A DNA stretch of 64,000 bases, taken from CAWDZK01 sp963726615. Lineage in GTDB: Bacteria > Actinomycetota > Actinomycetes > JACCUZ01. A program made the position numbers and the translations under genes. Below the pieces are notes generated by a model. That model did not search any database. It worked only from the letters and a program-made list of their open reading frames with translations, and was not told the origin of the DNA. Positions 9,024 through 16,739 of this stretch are shown here, one piece after another; positions within the stretch are counted from its first letter, which is position 1, and each line of letters begins with the position of its first letter. The stretch is taken from assembly GCA_963726615.1 (NCBI GenBank), contig CAVSCX010000010.1:310001-374000 (forward strand). The letters are read 5' to 3'.

Positions 9024-9802
9024 GACGGCCGCCCGTAGAACCAGTGGATCTCGGCCAGGGCCGACCCGAGCGCACGCAGCGCCTCGGCGCGCACCGACGG
9101 ATGCGCGACGTCGGCCTCCGGGGCGGGCCGGACGCCGAGAGTGAGCTGCAGGTGCAGGGTCCGGGCGAGCCGGACCGAGTTGTCGACGCCCGCGGTGACA
9201 GGGCCGTCCGCGTCCCGCCAGGCTGCCGCCAGGGCGTCCACGGCACGCGCCACGTCGTCGGCGGAGAGCAGGTCGCGGCGCAGCACCGACATCACAGCGA
9301 CCGCCACCCGGTCGTCCTCGTTCTGCTGCCAGTACGTCGGGGTCGGTGCGGTGGCCCGGCGCACCAGCAGGTCGAGCAGCCCCAGCAGGTCGTCCCGTCC
9401 CAGTCGCGGGGAGCCGGCAAGCTCCCCGACAGCGTCCGCGCCGTGGGCGACCGCGTGCAGCCAGCCGAGGTCCGGGTCCCAGCCCCGCGTGTCCGGCTCG
9501 TCGGCGTACCACGCGGTCACCGCGGCGACCCACCGGCGGACGGCCTCGTCTGAGGCCCGGCCCGTCGCCGCGTCCCGGTCGGCCACGACGGCCAGCAGCA
9601 GGGCGCCGAACGTGCGCGCCTGCACCGCGTCGTCCGTGAGCAGCCCCAGCGCCCGGTCGCCCAGCTCGACCAGGTGGTCGTCCAGGGCGCCGTCGCCCGC
9701 CATCCGGGCCAGCGAGGCAAAGGCACCGTCGTCGCGGACCGCCGGGTCGGGGGAGCGCAGGTCCTCGACGACTGTCACCAGCTCGGGAGGCAGCACTGTC
9801 AT
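9020..9802 (-). CDS. DUF2785 domain-containing protein
   Basis: 260-residue helical-repeat-like protein recognised as DUF2785 by the segment RGWDPDLGWLHAVAHGAD and the YWQQNEDDRVAVAVMSVLRR helix. No catalytic motif or signal peptide is seen; predicted cytoplasmic. No function is established for the family that I can name. Context is the informative part: its ATG (9802) overlaps the stop of bioA (ATGA at 9799-9802) and its own stop overlaps the start of bioF (GTGA at 9020-9023). It is therefore co-translated between two biotin-synthesis enzymes. Confidence 0.8.
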   Translation of the reverse strand: MTVLPPELVTVVEDLRSPDPAVRDDGAFASLARMAGDGALDDHLVELGDRALGLLTDDAVQARTFGALLLAVVADRDAATGRASDEAVRRWVAAVTAWYADEPDTRGWDPDLGWLHAVAHGADAVGELAGSPRLGRDDLLGLLDLLVRRATAPTPTYWQQNEDDRVAVAVMSVLRRDLLSADDVARAVDALAAAWRDADGPVTAGVDNSVRLARTLHLQLTLGVRPAPEADVAHPSVRAEALRALGSALAEIHWFYGRPS

Positions 9803-11124
9803 CGGACGACCTCCCGGACGCTCTGCTCGACGACCCCGACGAGGGTCTCGAGGTCCTCGTCGCCGATCGCCAGCGGCGGCATGAGGACGACGACGTCGCC
9901 GAGCGGACGGACCCACACCCCGCGGCGGCGGGCCGCCTGGCACACCGCGAACCCGGTCCTTTCGCCGACCGACTCGACCTCGATGCCGGTCATCGTGCCG
10001 GCCCGCCGCACCTCGCGGACGCCGTCGTAGCTGCCGAGCGACCTGGTCAGCTCGCCGATGCGGTCCCCGACCCCGGCTGCGTGCGCGACGGTGCCGCGTT
10101 CGGCCATCAGGTCGAGGTTGGCGATGGCGGCGGCGCAGCACAGCGGGTTGGCCGTGTAGGAGTGGCCGTGGAAGAAGGTGCGGGACTCGGCGGGGGAGCC
10201 GAGGAACGCCTCGTAGACCTCCTCCCGGGCCAGCACCGCGGACAGCGGGAGGTACCCGCCGGTCAGGCCCTTGCCGCAGGTCATCAGGTCGGGGGTGACC
10301 CCGGCGTGGTCGACAGCCCACATCCGTCCGGTCCGGCCGATGCCGGTGGCGACCTCGTCGACCACCATCAGCGCGCCGAACTCGTCGCAGAGGGCGCGCA
10401 CGCCGCGCACGAAAGACACGTCGTGGGTCAGCATGCCGCCGGCCGCCTGGACCAGCGGCTCGATCACCACCGCGCACACCGCACCGTCCGCCCCGGCCAG
10501 GGCCGCCCGCATCTCGGCGAGCACCTCCTCCGCCCGCTGGGCCCGCGACGTGCCCGGGGGCAGGACTCCCGGGGAGGACACCGAGCAGGTGTCCAGCAGG
10601 ATCGGCCGGTACGTCGCGTGGAACATGTCGATGCCGCCGACGCTCACCGCTCCCAGCGTGTCCCCGTGGTAGCCCTCGGCGACGTGCAGGTAGGTGGGGC
10701 TGGTCCGGCCCCGCTGGGCCTGAGCCTGGAAGGCCATCTTGATCGCGGCCTCGACGGCCGACGAGCCGTCGCCGGCGTAGAACACCCGGGTCAGCCCGTG
10801 CGGGGCCGTGCCGAGCAGGCGCTCGGCCAGCGCGACGCCGGGCTCGTGGGTCAGGCCGAGGAAGGTCGTGTGGTCCAGCCGGGCCAGCTGGTCGCGGACG
10901 GCGGCGTCGATCTCCGGCACCCGGTGGCCGTGCACCGTGACCCAGAGCGAGGACACCCCGTCGAGGTAGCGGTTGCCCTCGGTGTCCCAGAAGTGCATCC
11001 CCTCGGCCCGCTCGACGACGAGCGGCTCGTCGTCGGGCCAGCTGCTGTGCTGGGTGAACGGGTGCCAGAGCGAGCGCAGGTCGCGGGCCACCAGGTCGGC
11101 GGTGCGGGCAGCGGGCGGCGTCAC
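9799..11124 (-). CDS. bioA: adenosylmethionine-8-amino-7-oxononanoate aminotransferase
   Basis: PLP-dependent class III aminotransferase that transfers the amino group of S-adenosylmethionine to KAPA to give DAPA in biotin synthesis. 441 residues. BioA-type signatures: LWHPFTQHSSW at the N-terminus, YLDGVSSLWVTVHGH, FYAGDGSSAVEAAIKMA, AEGYHGDTLGAVSVGG, the cofactor Asp in MVVDEVATGIGRTG, the Schiff-base Lys in TCGKGLTGGYLPLS, and FFHGHSYTANPL. Start GTG 11124 has TAGAGT (11137-11132) 7 nt upstream, so it is probably leaderless. First gene of a three-gene operon; bioB and bioD are not in the window. Confidence 0.94.
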   Translation of the reverse strand: MTPPAARTADLVARDLRSLWHPFTQHSSWPDDEPLVVERAEGMHFWDTEGNRYLDGVSSLWVTVHGHRVPEIDAAVRDQLARLDHTTFLGLTHEPGVALAERLLGTAPHGLTRVFYAGDGSSAVEAAIKMAFQAQAQRGRTSPTYLHVAEGYHGDTLGAVSVGGIDMFHATYRPILLDTCSVSSPGVLPPGTSRAQRAEEVLAEMRAALAGADGAVCAVVIEPLVQAAGGMLTHDVSFVRGVRALCDEFGALMVVDEVATGIGRTGRMWAVDHAGVTPDLMTCGKGLTGGYLPLSAVLAREEVYEAFLGSPAESRTFFHGHSYTANPLCCAAAIANLDLMAERGTVAHAAGVGDRIGELTRSLGSYDGVREVRRAGTMTGIEVESVGERTGFAVCQAARRRGVWVRPLGDVVVLMPPLAIGDEDLETLVGVVEQSVREVVR

Positions 11125-11131
11125 GGCGGCG

Positions 11132-11198
11132 ACTCTACGGAGGCCGGCCCGGCCGCCCGCGTCCGTGTCCGTCGGCGGGTCCGGCCGCCTCGTACGCT
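11132..11198. promoter_or_regulatory. divergent -10 elements for bioA and the PdtaS-like kinase
   Basis: Minus strand: TAGAGT at 11137-11132, 7 nt before GTG 11124 (bioA). Plus strand: TACGCT at 11193-11198, 7 nt before GTG 11206 (histidine kinase). Both spacings place the transcription start at the start codon. No biotin-repressor palindrome could be recognised between them. Confidence 0.5.
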
Positions 11199-11205
11199 CG
11201 TCGTC

Positions 11206-12708
11206 GTGCCGACGCTCCCGGACCTCGTGCGTGACCGCACCGACCTCGGGGCTCCCGACCTGGACTGGCTGCACCTGCTGCTGGCCGACTGGCAGCTGAT
11301 CTCGGACCTGTCCTTCGCCGACCTCGTGCTCTGGCTGCCGCTCCGCGGGGCGAGCGCCGGTGCGGGTCACCGAGCTGCGGGGTTCGTCGCGGCGGCGCAC
11401 GTCCGGCCGTCCACCGGGCCGACCGCGCACCACGACGACCCGGTGGGCACCGAGGCGCCGCGCGGTCGCCGTCCCCAGCTCGACCGTGCCTTCGACGAGC
11501 AGCGGATCTGCCGGGAGCGCGACCCGGACTGGCCCGGCGACGTCCCGGTCCGCGAGGAGACCATCCCGGTGCTGCGCGACGGCCGGGTCGTCGCCGTCAT
11601 CAGCCGGCACACCAACCTGGCCGCCGCCCGCACCCCCAGCCGGCTGGAGCTCACCTACCTGCGCACGGCCGACGACCTGGCGGTGATGATCTCCCAGGGC
11701 CGGTTCCCGGTGCCCGGCACCGCGCATCAGGTCGTGCTCGCCCCCCGGGTCGGCGACGGCCTGCTTCGGCTCGACGAGCGGGGCGTGGTGACCTTCGCCA
11801 GCCCGAACGCGGTGTCGGCCTACCGCCGGCTGGGGATGGTCGCGGACCTGGTGGGCGTCCACCTCGGCGACGTGACCTCGGCGCTGTCGCCGCGGGCGGA
11901 GCCGGTCGACGAGGCGCTGTCGACCTCGGTCAGCGGCTGGGCCCCGCGCGAGGCGGAGGTGGAGGCCGGCGGCACGACCGTGCGTCTGCGGGTCGTCCCG
12001 ATCGTGCGCGACGGTGTGCGCACCGCGGCGCTCGTGCTGTGCCGCGACGTGACCGAGGTGCGCCGCCGGGAGCGGGAGCTCGTCGGCAAGGACGCGACCA
12101 TCCGGGAGATCCACCACCGGGTGAAGAACAACCTGCAGACCGTGGCGGCCCTGCTGCGGCTGCAGGCCCGCCGGCTGCCGGCCGGGGAGACCGCGGCGCG
12201 GGAGGCGCTGCGCGAGGCCGAGCGCCGGATCGGCTCGATCGCCGTCGTGCACGAGACGCTGTCCCAGGAGCGGACCGACGCCGTGGACTTCGACGAGGTC
12301 GCGGACCGGCTGGTCGTGCTCACCGGTGAGATGTCGGCGGGTGGCCCGGTCGAGGTCCGCCGGGACGGCAGCTTCGGGCTGCTCCCGCCCACGGTCGCCA
12401 CGCCGCTCGCGCTCGTCCTGGTGGAGCTGGTCCAGAACGCCGTCGAGCACGGCCTGCGGGACCGGGGCGGCGCGGTGCTCGTCGCCGTACGACGGGAGCG
12501 GGAGACCGCGGGCGGCCGCGAGCTCCTGGCGCTCAGCGTGGCCGACGATGGTGCGGGGCTGCCGGGCGGCTTCGACGGCGCGGCCGTCGACGGGCTGGGG
12601 CTGCAGATCGTCCGGACCCTGGTCGAGGGCGAGCTCGGCGGCACCCTCGTGCTGGGGCCGGCCGAGCCGGGCACCCGGGTCGACCTCGTCCTGCCGCTTC
12701 CGACCTGA
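11206..12708 (+). CDS. pdtaS: PdtaS-like sensor histidine kinase (HisKA_2 family)
   Basis: 500-residue soluble histidine kinase resembling mycobacterial PdtaS, which phosphorylates the RNA-binding antiterminator PdtaR. Order: N-terminal GAF-like region (about 1-180), PAS-like region (about 185-290, FASPNAVSAYRRLGM), HisKA_2 dimerisation and phosphoacceptor (IREIHHRVKNNLQTVAALLRLQ, about 302-322), then HATPase_c with N-box LVELVQNAVEHGL and G-box VADDGAGLPGG. There is no membrane segment or signal peptide. Start GTG 11206 is set by TACGCT 7 nt upstream (leaderless). The frame is open far upstream only as the antisense shadow of bioA. No ANTAR response regulator is in the window. Confidence 0.88.
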   Translation: MPTLPDLVRDRTDLGAPDLDWLHLLLADWQLISDLSFADLVLWLPLRGASAGAGHRAAGFVAAAHVRPSTGPTAHHDDPVGTEAPRGRRPQLDRAFDEQRICRERDPDWPGDVPVREETIPVLRDGRVVAVISRHTNLAAARTPSRLELTYLRTADDLAVMISQGRFPVPGTAHQVVLAPRVGDGLLRLDERGVVTFASPNAVSAYRRLGMVADLVGVHLGDVTSALSPRAEPVDEALSTSVSGWAPREAEVEAGGTTVRLRVVPIVRDGVRTAALVLCRDVTEVRRRERELVGKDATIREIHHRVKNNLQTVAALLRLQARRLPAGETAAREALREAERRIGSIAVVHETLSQERTDAVDFDEVADRLVVLTGEMSAGGPVEVRRDGSFGLLPPTVATPLALVLVELVQNAVEHGLRDRGGAVLVAVRRERETAGGRELLALSVADDGAGLPGGFDGAAVDGLGLQIVRTLVEGELGGTLVLGPAEPGTRVDLVLPLPT

Positions 12709-12736
12709 CGACTGACGACCTGACGACCTGACGACC
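12706..12736 (+). repeat. short tandem repeat TGACGACC at the pdtaS stop
   Basis: One 7-bp unit (TGACGAC, containing the stop codon) followed by three exact TGACGACC units at 12713, 12721 and 12729. It gives stop codons in successive frames just before the terminator hairpin. Confidence 0.8.
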
Positions 12737-12748
12737 TGAGAACGCGAC

Positions 12749-12778
12749 GAGGCCCCGCCGACGTGTCGACGGGGCCTC
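12749..12778. terminator. hairpin between convergent pdtaS and whiB1
   Basis: GAGGCCCCG (12749-12757) pairs perfectly with CGGGGCCTC (12770-12778) around a 12-nt loop. It lies between two convergent genes and probably stops both; there is no T-tract. Confidence 0.7.
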
Positions 12779-12808
12779 TGCCTCGACCGAAGACGGCCGG
12801 TGCGAGCG

Positions 12809-13060
12809 TCAGGCGGTGCGGGCGCGGTTGCGCGCGGTGCGGCGCTTGAGGGCGCGGCGCTCGTCCTCGCTCATGGCGCCCCAGACGCCGGCGTCCTGGC
12901 CGGACTCGAGGGCCCACTGCAGGCAGTCGTCCACGACCTCGCAGCGGCGGCACACAGCCCGCGCCTCCTCGATCTGCAGGAGAGCCGGTCCGGTGTTGCC
13001 GATGGGGAAGAAGAGCTCGGGGTCTTCGTCCCGGCAGGCTGCCCGGTGGCGCCAGTCCAT
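12809..13060 (-). CDS. whiB1: WhiB1-type iron-sulfur transcription factor
   Basis: 83-residue Wbl protein with near full-length similarity to mycobacterial WhiB1. The four [4Fe-4S] cysteines are at positions 9, 37, 40 and 46 (AACRD; CRRC; DDC). The GVWGAMSEDERRALKRR turn plus basic C-terminus is the sigma-factor/DNA contact region. In mycobacteria WhiB1 is essential, binds SigA and is NO-responsive; the same role is inferred here. The start has a good Shine-Dalgarno (ACAGGAG) upstream. The promoter region contains a CRP-like site at 13102-13117, which fits the cAMP-CRP control known for M. tuberculosis whiB1. Confidence 0.95.
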   Translation of the reverse strand: MDWRHRAACRDEDPELFFPIGNTGPALLQIEEARAVCRRCEVVDDCLQWALESGQDAGVWGAMSEDERRALKRRTARNRARTA

Positions 13061-13101
13061 GCCTGTACTCCTGTCGTCGGCGTCGGGGGGGAACCGATGC
13101 T

Positions 13102-13117
13102 TGTGAAACTGTTCACG
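13102..13117. promoter_or_regulatory. CRP/FNR-type operator upstream of whiB1
   Basis: TGTGAAACTGTTCACG fits the CRP consensus TGTGA-N6-TCACA with one mismatch in the last base. Its centre is about 50 bp upstream of the whiB1 start codon. Regulation of whiB1 by cAMP-CRP is known in M. tuberculosis; here it is inferred. Confidence 0.55.
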
Positions 13118-13237
13118 AGCGATCCCGTGCGCGTCAAGAACCTTTCCGGTCCTGTCTTCGCCCGTGGGATCGTCCGGCCGTGCCTACCCCGGCGTGCGGG
13201 GTTCTGAACACGCGACTTCCACCCTGGCAAACGACAG

Positions 13238-13264
13238 GGGCCGGGGCAAGGCCCTCCCCGGCCC
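13238..13264. terminator. GC hairpin downstream of the lipid-kinase gene
   Basis: GGGCCGGGG (13238-13246) pairs perfectly with CCCCGGCCC (13256-13264) across a 9-nt loop, 84 bp past the end of the minus-strand gene at 13348. On the minus strand nothing T-rich follows; the AATTT flank is on the 5' side. A second smaller inverted repeat, GTCACA-CGGC-TGTGAC, lies at 13291-13306. Confidence 0.5.
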
Positions 13265-13347
13265 AATTTGGCCGCGACCGTGTCGGCTTCGTCACACGGC
13301 TGTGACCGGGGCCGCACCGCTCTGACCTGCGGCGATGCCGCCCCTGG

Positions 13348-14289
13348 TCAGACCACGACCTCCAGGGCGTCCGGCACGGACCGGAACTCCAGCGAGGTCA
13401 TCCGGCCCAGCGCCTCGCCGTCGACCTGGGCCTCGACCGGGCGGGAGGCCTGCAGGGTCAGGGCCGGCAGGTCGTGCTCCTGGTGCACGAGGGTGCGGCC
13501 GGACCGCCGGGGCGGGGCCGACCCGCGCATCAGGCGGCGCACCTCGGCGAGGGTGCCGACGGTGCGCAGCCGGGTCAGCGCGTACAGGTCCAGACCCGTG
13601 TCGAAGGTCGCCGCCGGGGAGGTCAGCAGCGGCTTGTCGCCCAGGAAGGTCCACGGAGCCGTGTTGGCGACGATCGCCAGGTGCAGGCCGTCCAGGCAGC
13701 GGCCGTCGGCCGTGCGCAGGGTGAGCGCGGGGTGGCGCCTGTCGGTGTGCAGGAAGAACTGGGCCAGCGCGGCACGGACGTAGTCGGCGGGCCGGGTGTG
13801 CCGGCTGGTGGAGCTGGCCCGCCGGCGCCGGTCGACGCGGGCCACCACCTCGGCGTCCCACCCCATGCCGGCGTTGAACGTGAACCAGCGCTCACCCGCG
13901 AGACCCAGACCGATCCGGCGCCGGCGCCGGTCCCGCAGCGCGTCCAGCACGGCGCCGGTCGCCTCGACCGGGTCGCGGGGCAGGCCCAGGGCGCGGTGGA
14001 AGACGTTGGTGCCGCCGCCGGGGACCACGGCCAGGGCCGGGACGTCCGGGTGCGGCCCCTCCCGGAGCAGGCCGTTGACGACCTCGTTGACGGTGCCGTC
14101 CCCGCCCAGGACCACGACGAGGTCCAGGCCGTCGTGCCGGGCCTCGGCCGCGATCTCGACGGCGTGGCCGCGGGACTGGGTGTGGGCGACCTCGAGCTTG
14201 AGCTCGGCCTCCAGGGCACTCGCGAGCACCTCGCGGGTCCGGCCCGAGGTCGTGGTCGCGGCCGGATTGACCACCAGCAGCGCCCTCAT
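13348..14289 (-). CDS. diacylglycerol kinase family lipid kinase
   Basis: 313-residue ATP-dependent lipid kinase of the DAGK_cat/YegS family, probably phosphorylating diacylglycerol or a related lipid for phospholipid turnover. Nucleotide-binding VVVLGGDGTVNEVVNGLL (about residue 60-77) and VVPGGGTNVFHRALGLP (about 87-104) are typical. The C-terminal half is the beta-sandwich with TFNAGMGWDAEVV and AQVDGEAL. The ATG at 14289 has no competing start. Its 5' end is back-to-back with the small membrane-protein gene at 14324, leaving about 35 bp for both promoters. Confidence 0.88.
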   Translation of the reverse strand: MRALLVVNPAATTTSGRTREVLASALEAELKLEVAHTQSRGHAVEIAAEARHDGLDLVVVLGGDGTVNEVVNGLLREGPHPDVPALAVVPGGGTNVFHRALGLPRDPVEATGAVLDALRDRRRRRIGLGLAGERWFTFNAGMGWDAEVVARVDRRRRASSTSRHTRPADYVRAALAQFFLHTDRRHPALTLRTADGRCLDGLHLAIVANTAPWTFLGDKPLLTSPAATFDTGLDLYALTRLRTVGTLAEVRRLMRGSAPPRRSGRTLVHQEHDLPALTLQASRPVEAQVDGEALGRMTSLEFRSVPDALEVVV

Positions 14290-14309
14290 GGACGAATACT
14301 ACCGGCAGG

Positions 14310-14323
14310 TAGGGTCGCGGACC
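14310..14323 (+). promoter_or_regulatory. -10 element of the small membrane-protein gene
   Basis: TAGGGT at 14310-14315 followed by 8 nt and GTG 14324. This suggests a leaderless or near-leaderless transcript and supports choosing 14324 over the in-frame ATG 14288. Confidence 0.4.
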
Positions 14324-14704
14324 GTGCCACGACCGCCGGGCTCCACGCTGCAGGCCTGCGCCACGCTTGTCGCGATCGAGGCCCTCGGCCTGCTGGCAGC
14401 CGCCGTGTTCTACGTCGTGGAGCTCGTGGTGGCCACGGCCGACGACGCCGTCCGGGCGCTTGTCAGCGCCGCGCTCGCGCTTGTCAGCGCGGTCGGCCTG
14501 GGCCTCGTCTCCCGAGGTCTGGCGACCGGTCGGCGGTGGGCGCGCGCCCCGGCGCTGGTGACGAACCTGCTCGTGCTCCCGGTCGCGCTCGGTCTGCTGC
14601 AGGGTGGTCTGTGGTCCGTCGGGCTGCCGCTGCTCGTGCTCGCCCTGACCGTCCTGGTCCTGCTGTTCCTGCCCTCGACGGTGCGTGACCTCGACGAGGA
14701 GTAG
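14324..14704 (+). CDS. small integral membrane protein, function unknown
   Basis: 126 residues with four hydrophobic segments: ACATLVAIEALGLLAAAVFYVVEL, VRALVSAALALVSAVGLGLVSR, VTNLLVLPVALGLLQG and GLPLLVLALTVLVLLFLP. It resembles small actinobacterial four-TM proteins often found beside signalling genes, but I recognise no family function. An ATG at 14288 in the same frame would add 12 residues but would overlap the divergent kinase start. Converges with sigF. Confidence 0.65.
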   Translation: MPRPPGSTLQACATLVAIEALGLLAAAVFYVVELVVATADDAVRALVSAALALVSAVGLGLVSRGLATGRRWARAPALVTNLLVLPVALGLLQGGLWSVGLPLLVLALTVLVLLFLPSTVRDLDEE

Positions 14705-14707
14705 CGC

Positions 14708-15667
14708 TCACTCGTCGACGAGGAGGCCCTCGCGGAGCTGGGCCAGGGTGCGGGCCAGCAGCCGGGAGACGTGCATCTGCGAGATGCCGATCTCGGCGGC
14801 GATCTCGGACTGGGTCATGTTCTTGAAGAAGCGCAGCATCAGGATCTTCTTCTCCCGGGGCGGCAGCTGCTCGAGCATCGGCTTGAGCGACTCGCGGTAC
14901 TCCACGCCCTCGAGGCCCTCGTCCTCGACGCCGAGCGTCTCCGAGACCGGCATCGGCTCGTCCCCGCTGCCCGAGTCGCCGGCGTCCAGCGAGAGGGTGC
15001 TGTAGGCGTTGGCGGACTCCATCCCCTCCAGCACCTCCTCGTCGCTGATCTTGAGGTGCTGCGCGAGCTCCTTCACCGTGGGGGCCCGGCCGTTGCGCTG
15101 GGACAGCTCACTCGTGGCGGCGGCCAGCGACAGCCGCAGCTCCTGCAGCCGGCGCGGCACGCGGACCGCCCAGCCCTTGTCCCGGAAGTGCCGCTTGATC
15201 TCGCCGACGATCGTCGGCGTCGCGTACGTCGAGAACTCCACGCCGCGCTCGAGGTCGAACCGGTCGACCGACTTGATCAGCCCGATCGTGGCGACCTGCA
15301 CCAGGTCGTCGTACGGCTCGCCGCGGTTGCGGAACCGGCGCGCCAGGTGCTCCACCAGGGGCAGGTGCTGCTCGACCAGGGCGTCCCGGGCCTCCGCGCG
15401 CCGCGGGTCGCCCTCCGGTGACCCCTGCAGCTGGTGGAACAGCTCGCGGGTGCGCTCGCGGTCGACCGACAGCCGCGACGTGCGTGGCGGCTCTGCGGCC
15501 TCGGCAGGCTCGACGGCATCGGCCGCGGCGGACGGCGTCTCGGTGGTGGCGGCGGGCCCCTCCACCTGGGGGCCGGAGCCCTCGACGGACCCGGCGTCGT
15601 GCGCCCGTGCCTCGGGGACCTCGCCGCCGGTCGTCTCCGGCGCGCTCGGCTCGGCCGACCGGCTCAT
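14708..15667 (-). CDS. sigF: SigF/SigB-type stress sigma factor
   Basis: 319-residue RNA polymerase sigma-70 factor of the SigB/SigF/SigG family. About 85 N-terminal residues are acidic and low complexity, an extension relative to typical SigF. Region 2 follows (PLVEHLARRFRNRGEPYDDLVQVATIGLI with FSTYATPTIVGEIKRHFRDK), then region 3 (RVPRRLQELRLSLAAATSEL) and region 4 (LPPREKKILMLRFFKNMTQSEIAAEIGISQMHVSRLL). The ATG overlaps the rsbW stop (ATGA at 15664-15667), so the sigma factor is made together with its antagonist. No anti-anti-sigma gene is nearby. Confidence 0.93.
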   Translation of the reverse strand: MSRSAEPSAPETTGGEVPEARAHDAGSVEGSGPQVEGPAATTETPSAAADAVEPAEAAEPPRTSRLSVDRERTRELFHQLQGSPEGDPRRAEARDALVEQHLPLVEHLARRFRNRGEPYDDLVQVATIGLIKSVDRFDLERGVEFSTYATPTIVGEIKRHFRDKGWAVRVPRRLQELRLSLAAATSELSQRNGRAPTVKELAQHLKISDEEVLEGMESANAYSTLSLDAGDSGSGDEPMPVSETLGVEDEGLEGVEYRESLKPMLEQLPPREKKILMLRFFKNMTQSEIAAEIGISQMHVSRLLARTLAQLREGLLVDE

Positions 15668-16098
15668 GCGCCGGCCGAGCCGCGGCGCTTGCGCAGCTTG
15701 ATCCAGACGTTGCGCTCCTCGTCCTGCCCGGTGTCGACCTCGCCGGCGAGCGCGGTGAGGACGGTCCAGGAGAAGGTGTCCCGCTCGGGCAGCTGGCCGC
15801 GGGTCGTCGGGATCGTCACGGTGACGTCCAGCAGGTCCGGGCCGAGCTCGAAGGTGCAGGTCAGCTGGGCCATCTCGACGGCGTGGGGGAGGAGCATCGC
15901 GCAGGCCTCGTCCACGGCGATCCGCAGGTCCTCGATCTCGTCCAGGGTGAAGTCGAGGCGGGCCGCGAGCCCCGCCGTGGCCGTGCGCAGGACCGAGAGG
16001 TACGCCGAGTCGGCCGGCAGCCGGATCTCCACGGCGTCCGCGATCTCGCCCCCGATCCCGAGTCCGGGCGGCGGCCCCGCGACGAGTCCTTCGCTCAC
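15664..16098 (-). CDS. rsbW: RsbW-type anti-sigma factor (HATPase)
   Basis: 144-residue GHKL ATPase-fold protein that would bind and inhibit the adjacent sigma factor. Visible are the N-terminal strand VEIRLPADSAYLSVLRTATAGLAARL, the N-box-like DEIEDLRIAVDEACAML (as in mycobacterial UsfX) and the C-terminal FSWTVLTALAGEVDT. The GTG at 16098 gives the family-typical N-terminus; the frame upstream is a shadow. Translationally coupled to sigF by a 4-bp overlap. Confidence 0.88.
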   Translation of the reverse strand: MSEGLVAGPPPGLGIGGEIADAVEIRLPADSAYLSVLRTATAGLAARLDFTLDEIEDLRIAVDEACAMLLPHAVEMAQLTCTFELGPDLLDVTVTIPTTRGQLPERDTFSWTVLTALAGEVDTGQDEERNVWIKLRKRRGSAGA

Positions 16099-16250
16099 CC
16101 TCGTGTCCTCCGTCGTGCGCAGCCGGTGACGGGGAGCCGGACCGGCACCCCGCGGGTCCATGAAAGCACGCGGCGACCCGGCCGGGCTCACCGCGTGGTG
16201 GCGGAGGTTGCGTCCGCGGCGGTCGTCGTCCGCCCGTCCCTCGCTCCTCC

Positions 16251-16739
16251 TCAGCGCGGGTCGGCCGCGAGCCGAGCCAGGGCGTCGCCGGACACCCGGT
16301 AGGGGATCCACTCGGTCAGCGCCTCGGCCCCGAGCCTGGCGTAGAAGTCGCGGGCCGGGTTCCAGTCGAGGACCCACCACTCCAGCCGGCGGTAGCCGCG
16401 CTGCACGCAGATGTCGGCCAGCGTGCTCAGCAGCAGCCGGCCTGCGCCGGAGCCGCGATGTGCGGGCCGGACGTAGAGGTCCTCGAGGTAGAGGTTGTGG
16501 TCCCCGAGCCAGGTCGAGTAGTTGAGGAACCAGATCGCCATGCCGGCGACCTCGTCGCCGACCTCGAGCACGTGCGCGAACACCGCCGGCGCCTCGGCGA
16601 ACAGGGTCCGGTGGAGGTGCTCCTCGGTGGCGTCGACCTCGTGCAGAGCCCGTTCGTACTCCGCGAGCTCGCGGACCATCGCGACGAGCTCGGGCACGTC
16701 GTCGGGAGTGGCCGGGCGAACGGTGGCAGCAGCGGTCAT
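16251..16739 (-). CDS. GNAT N-acetyltransferase, diamine/SSAT-like
   Basis: 162-residue acetyltransferase with the pattern of spermidine/spermine and other diamine acetyltransferases: VRPATPDDVPELVAMVRELAEYER at the N-terminus, FLNYSTWLGDHNLYLEDLYVRPAHRGSGAGRLLL (acetyl-CoA loop RGSGAG), and EWWVLDWNPARDFYARLGA. Likely substrate a polyamine or thialysine, by similarity only. The ATG at 16739 overlaps the stop of the methyltransferase gene (ATGA at 16736-16739). Confidence 0.85.
   Translation of the reverse strand: MTAAATVRPATPDDVPELVAMVRELAEYERALHEVDATEEHLHRTLFAEAPAVFAHVLEVGDEVAGMAIWFLNYSTWLGDHNLYLEDLYVRPAHRGSGAGRLLLSTLADICVQRGYRRLEWWVLDWNPARDFYARLGAEALTEWIPYRVSGDALARLAADPR

Noticed and set aside
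2965..9246. Open minus-strand frame of 2093 codons across gdh and bioF
   Set aside because: Antisense shadow of GC-rich coding DNA: composition is Arg/His/Gly/Pro-heavy with no domain, while the plus-strand GDH is unambiguous.
13291..13306. Inverted repeat GTCACA-CGGC-TGTGAC as a second CRP site for whiB1
   Set aside because: The half-sites are inside-out relative to the CRP consensus (TCACA before TGTGA, 4-bp spacer) and lie over 230 bp from whiB1; it could instead be a weak hairpin after the lipid-kinase gene.
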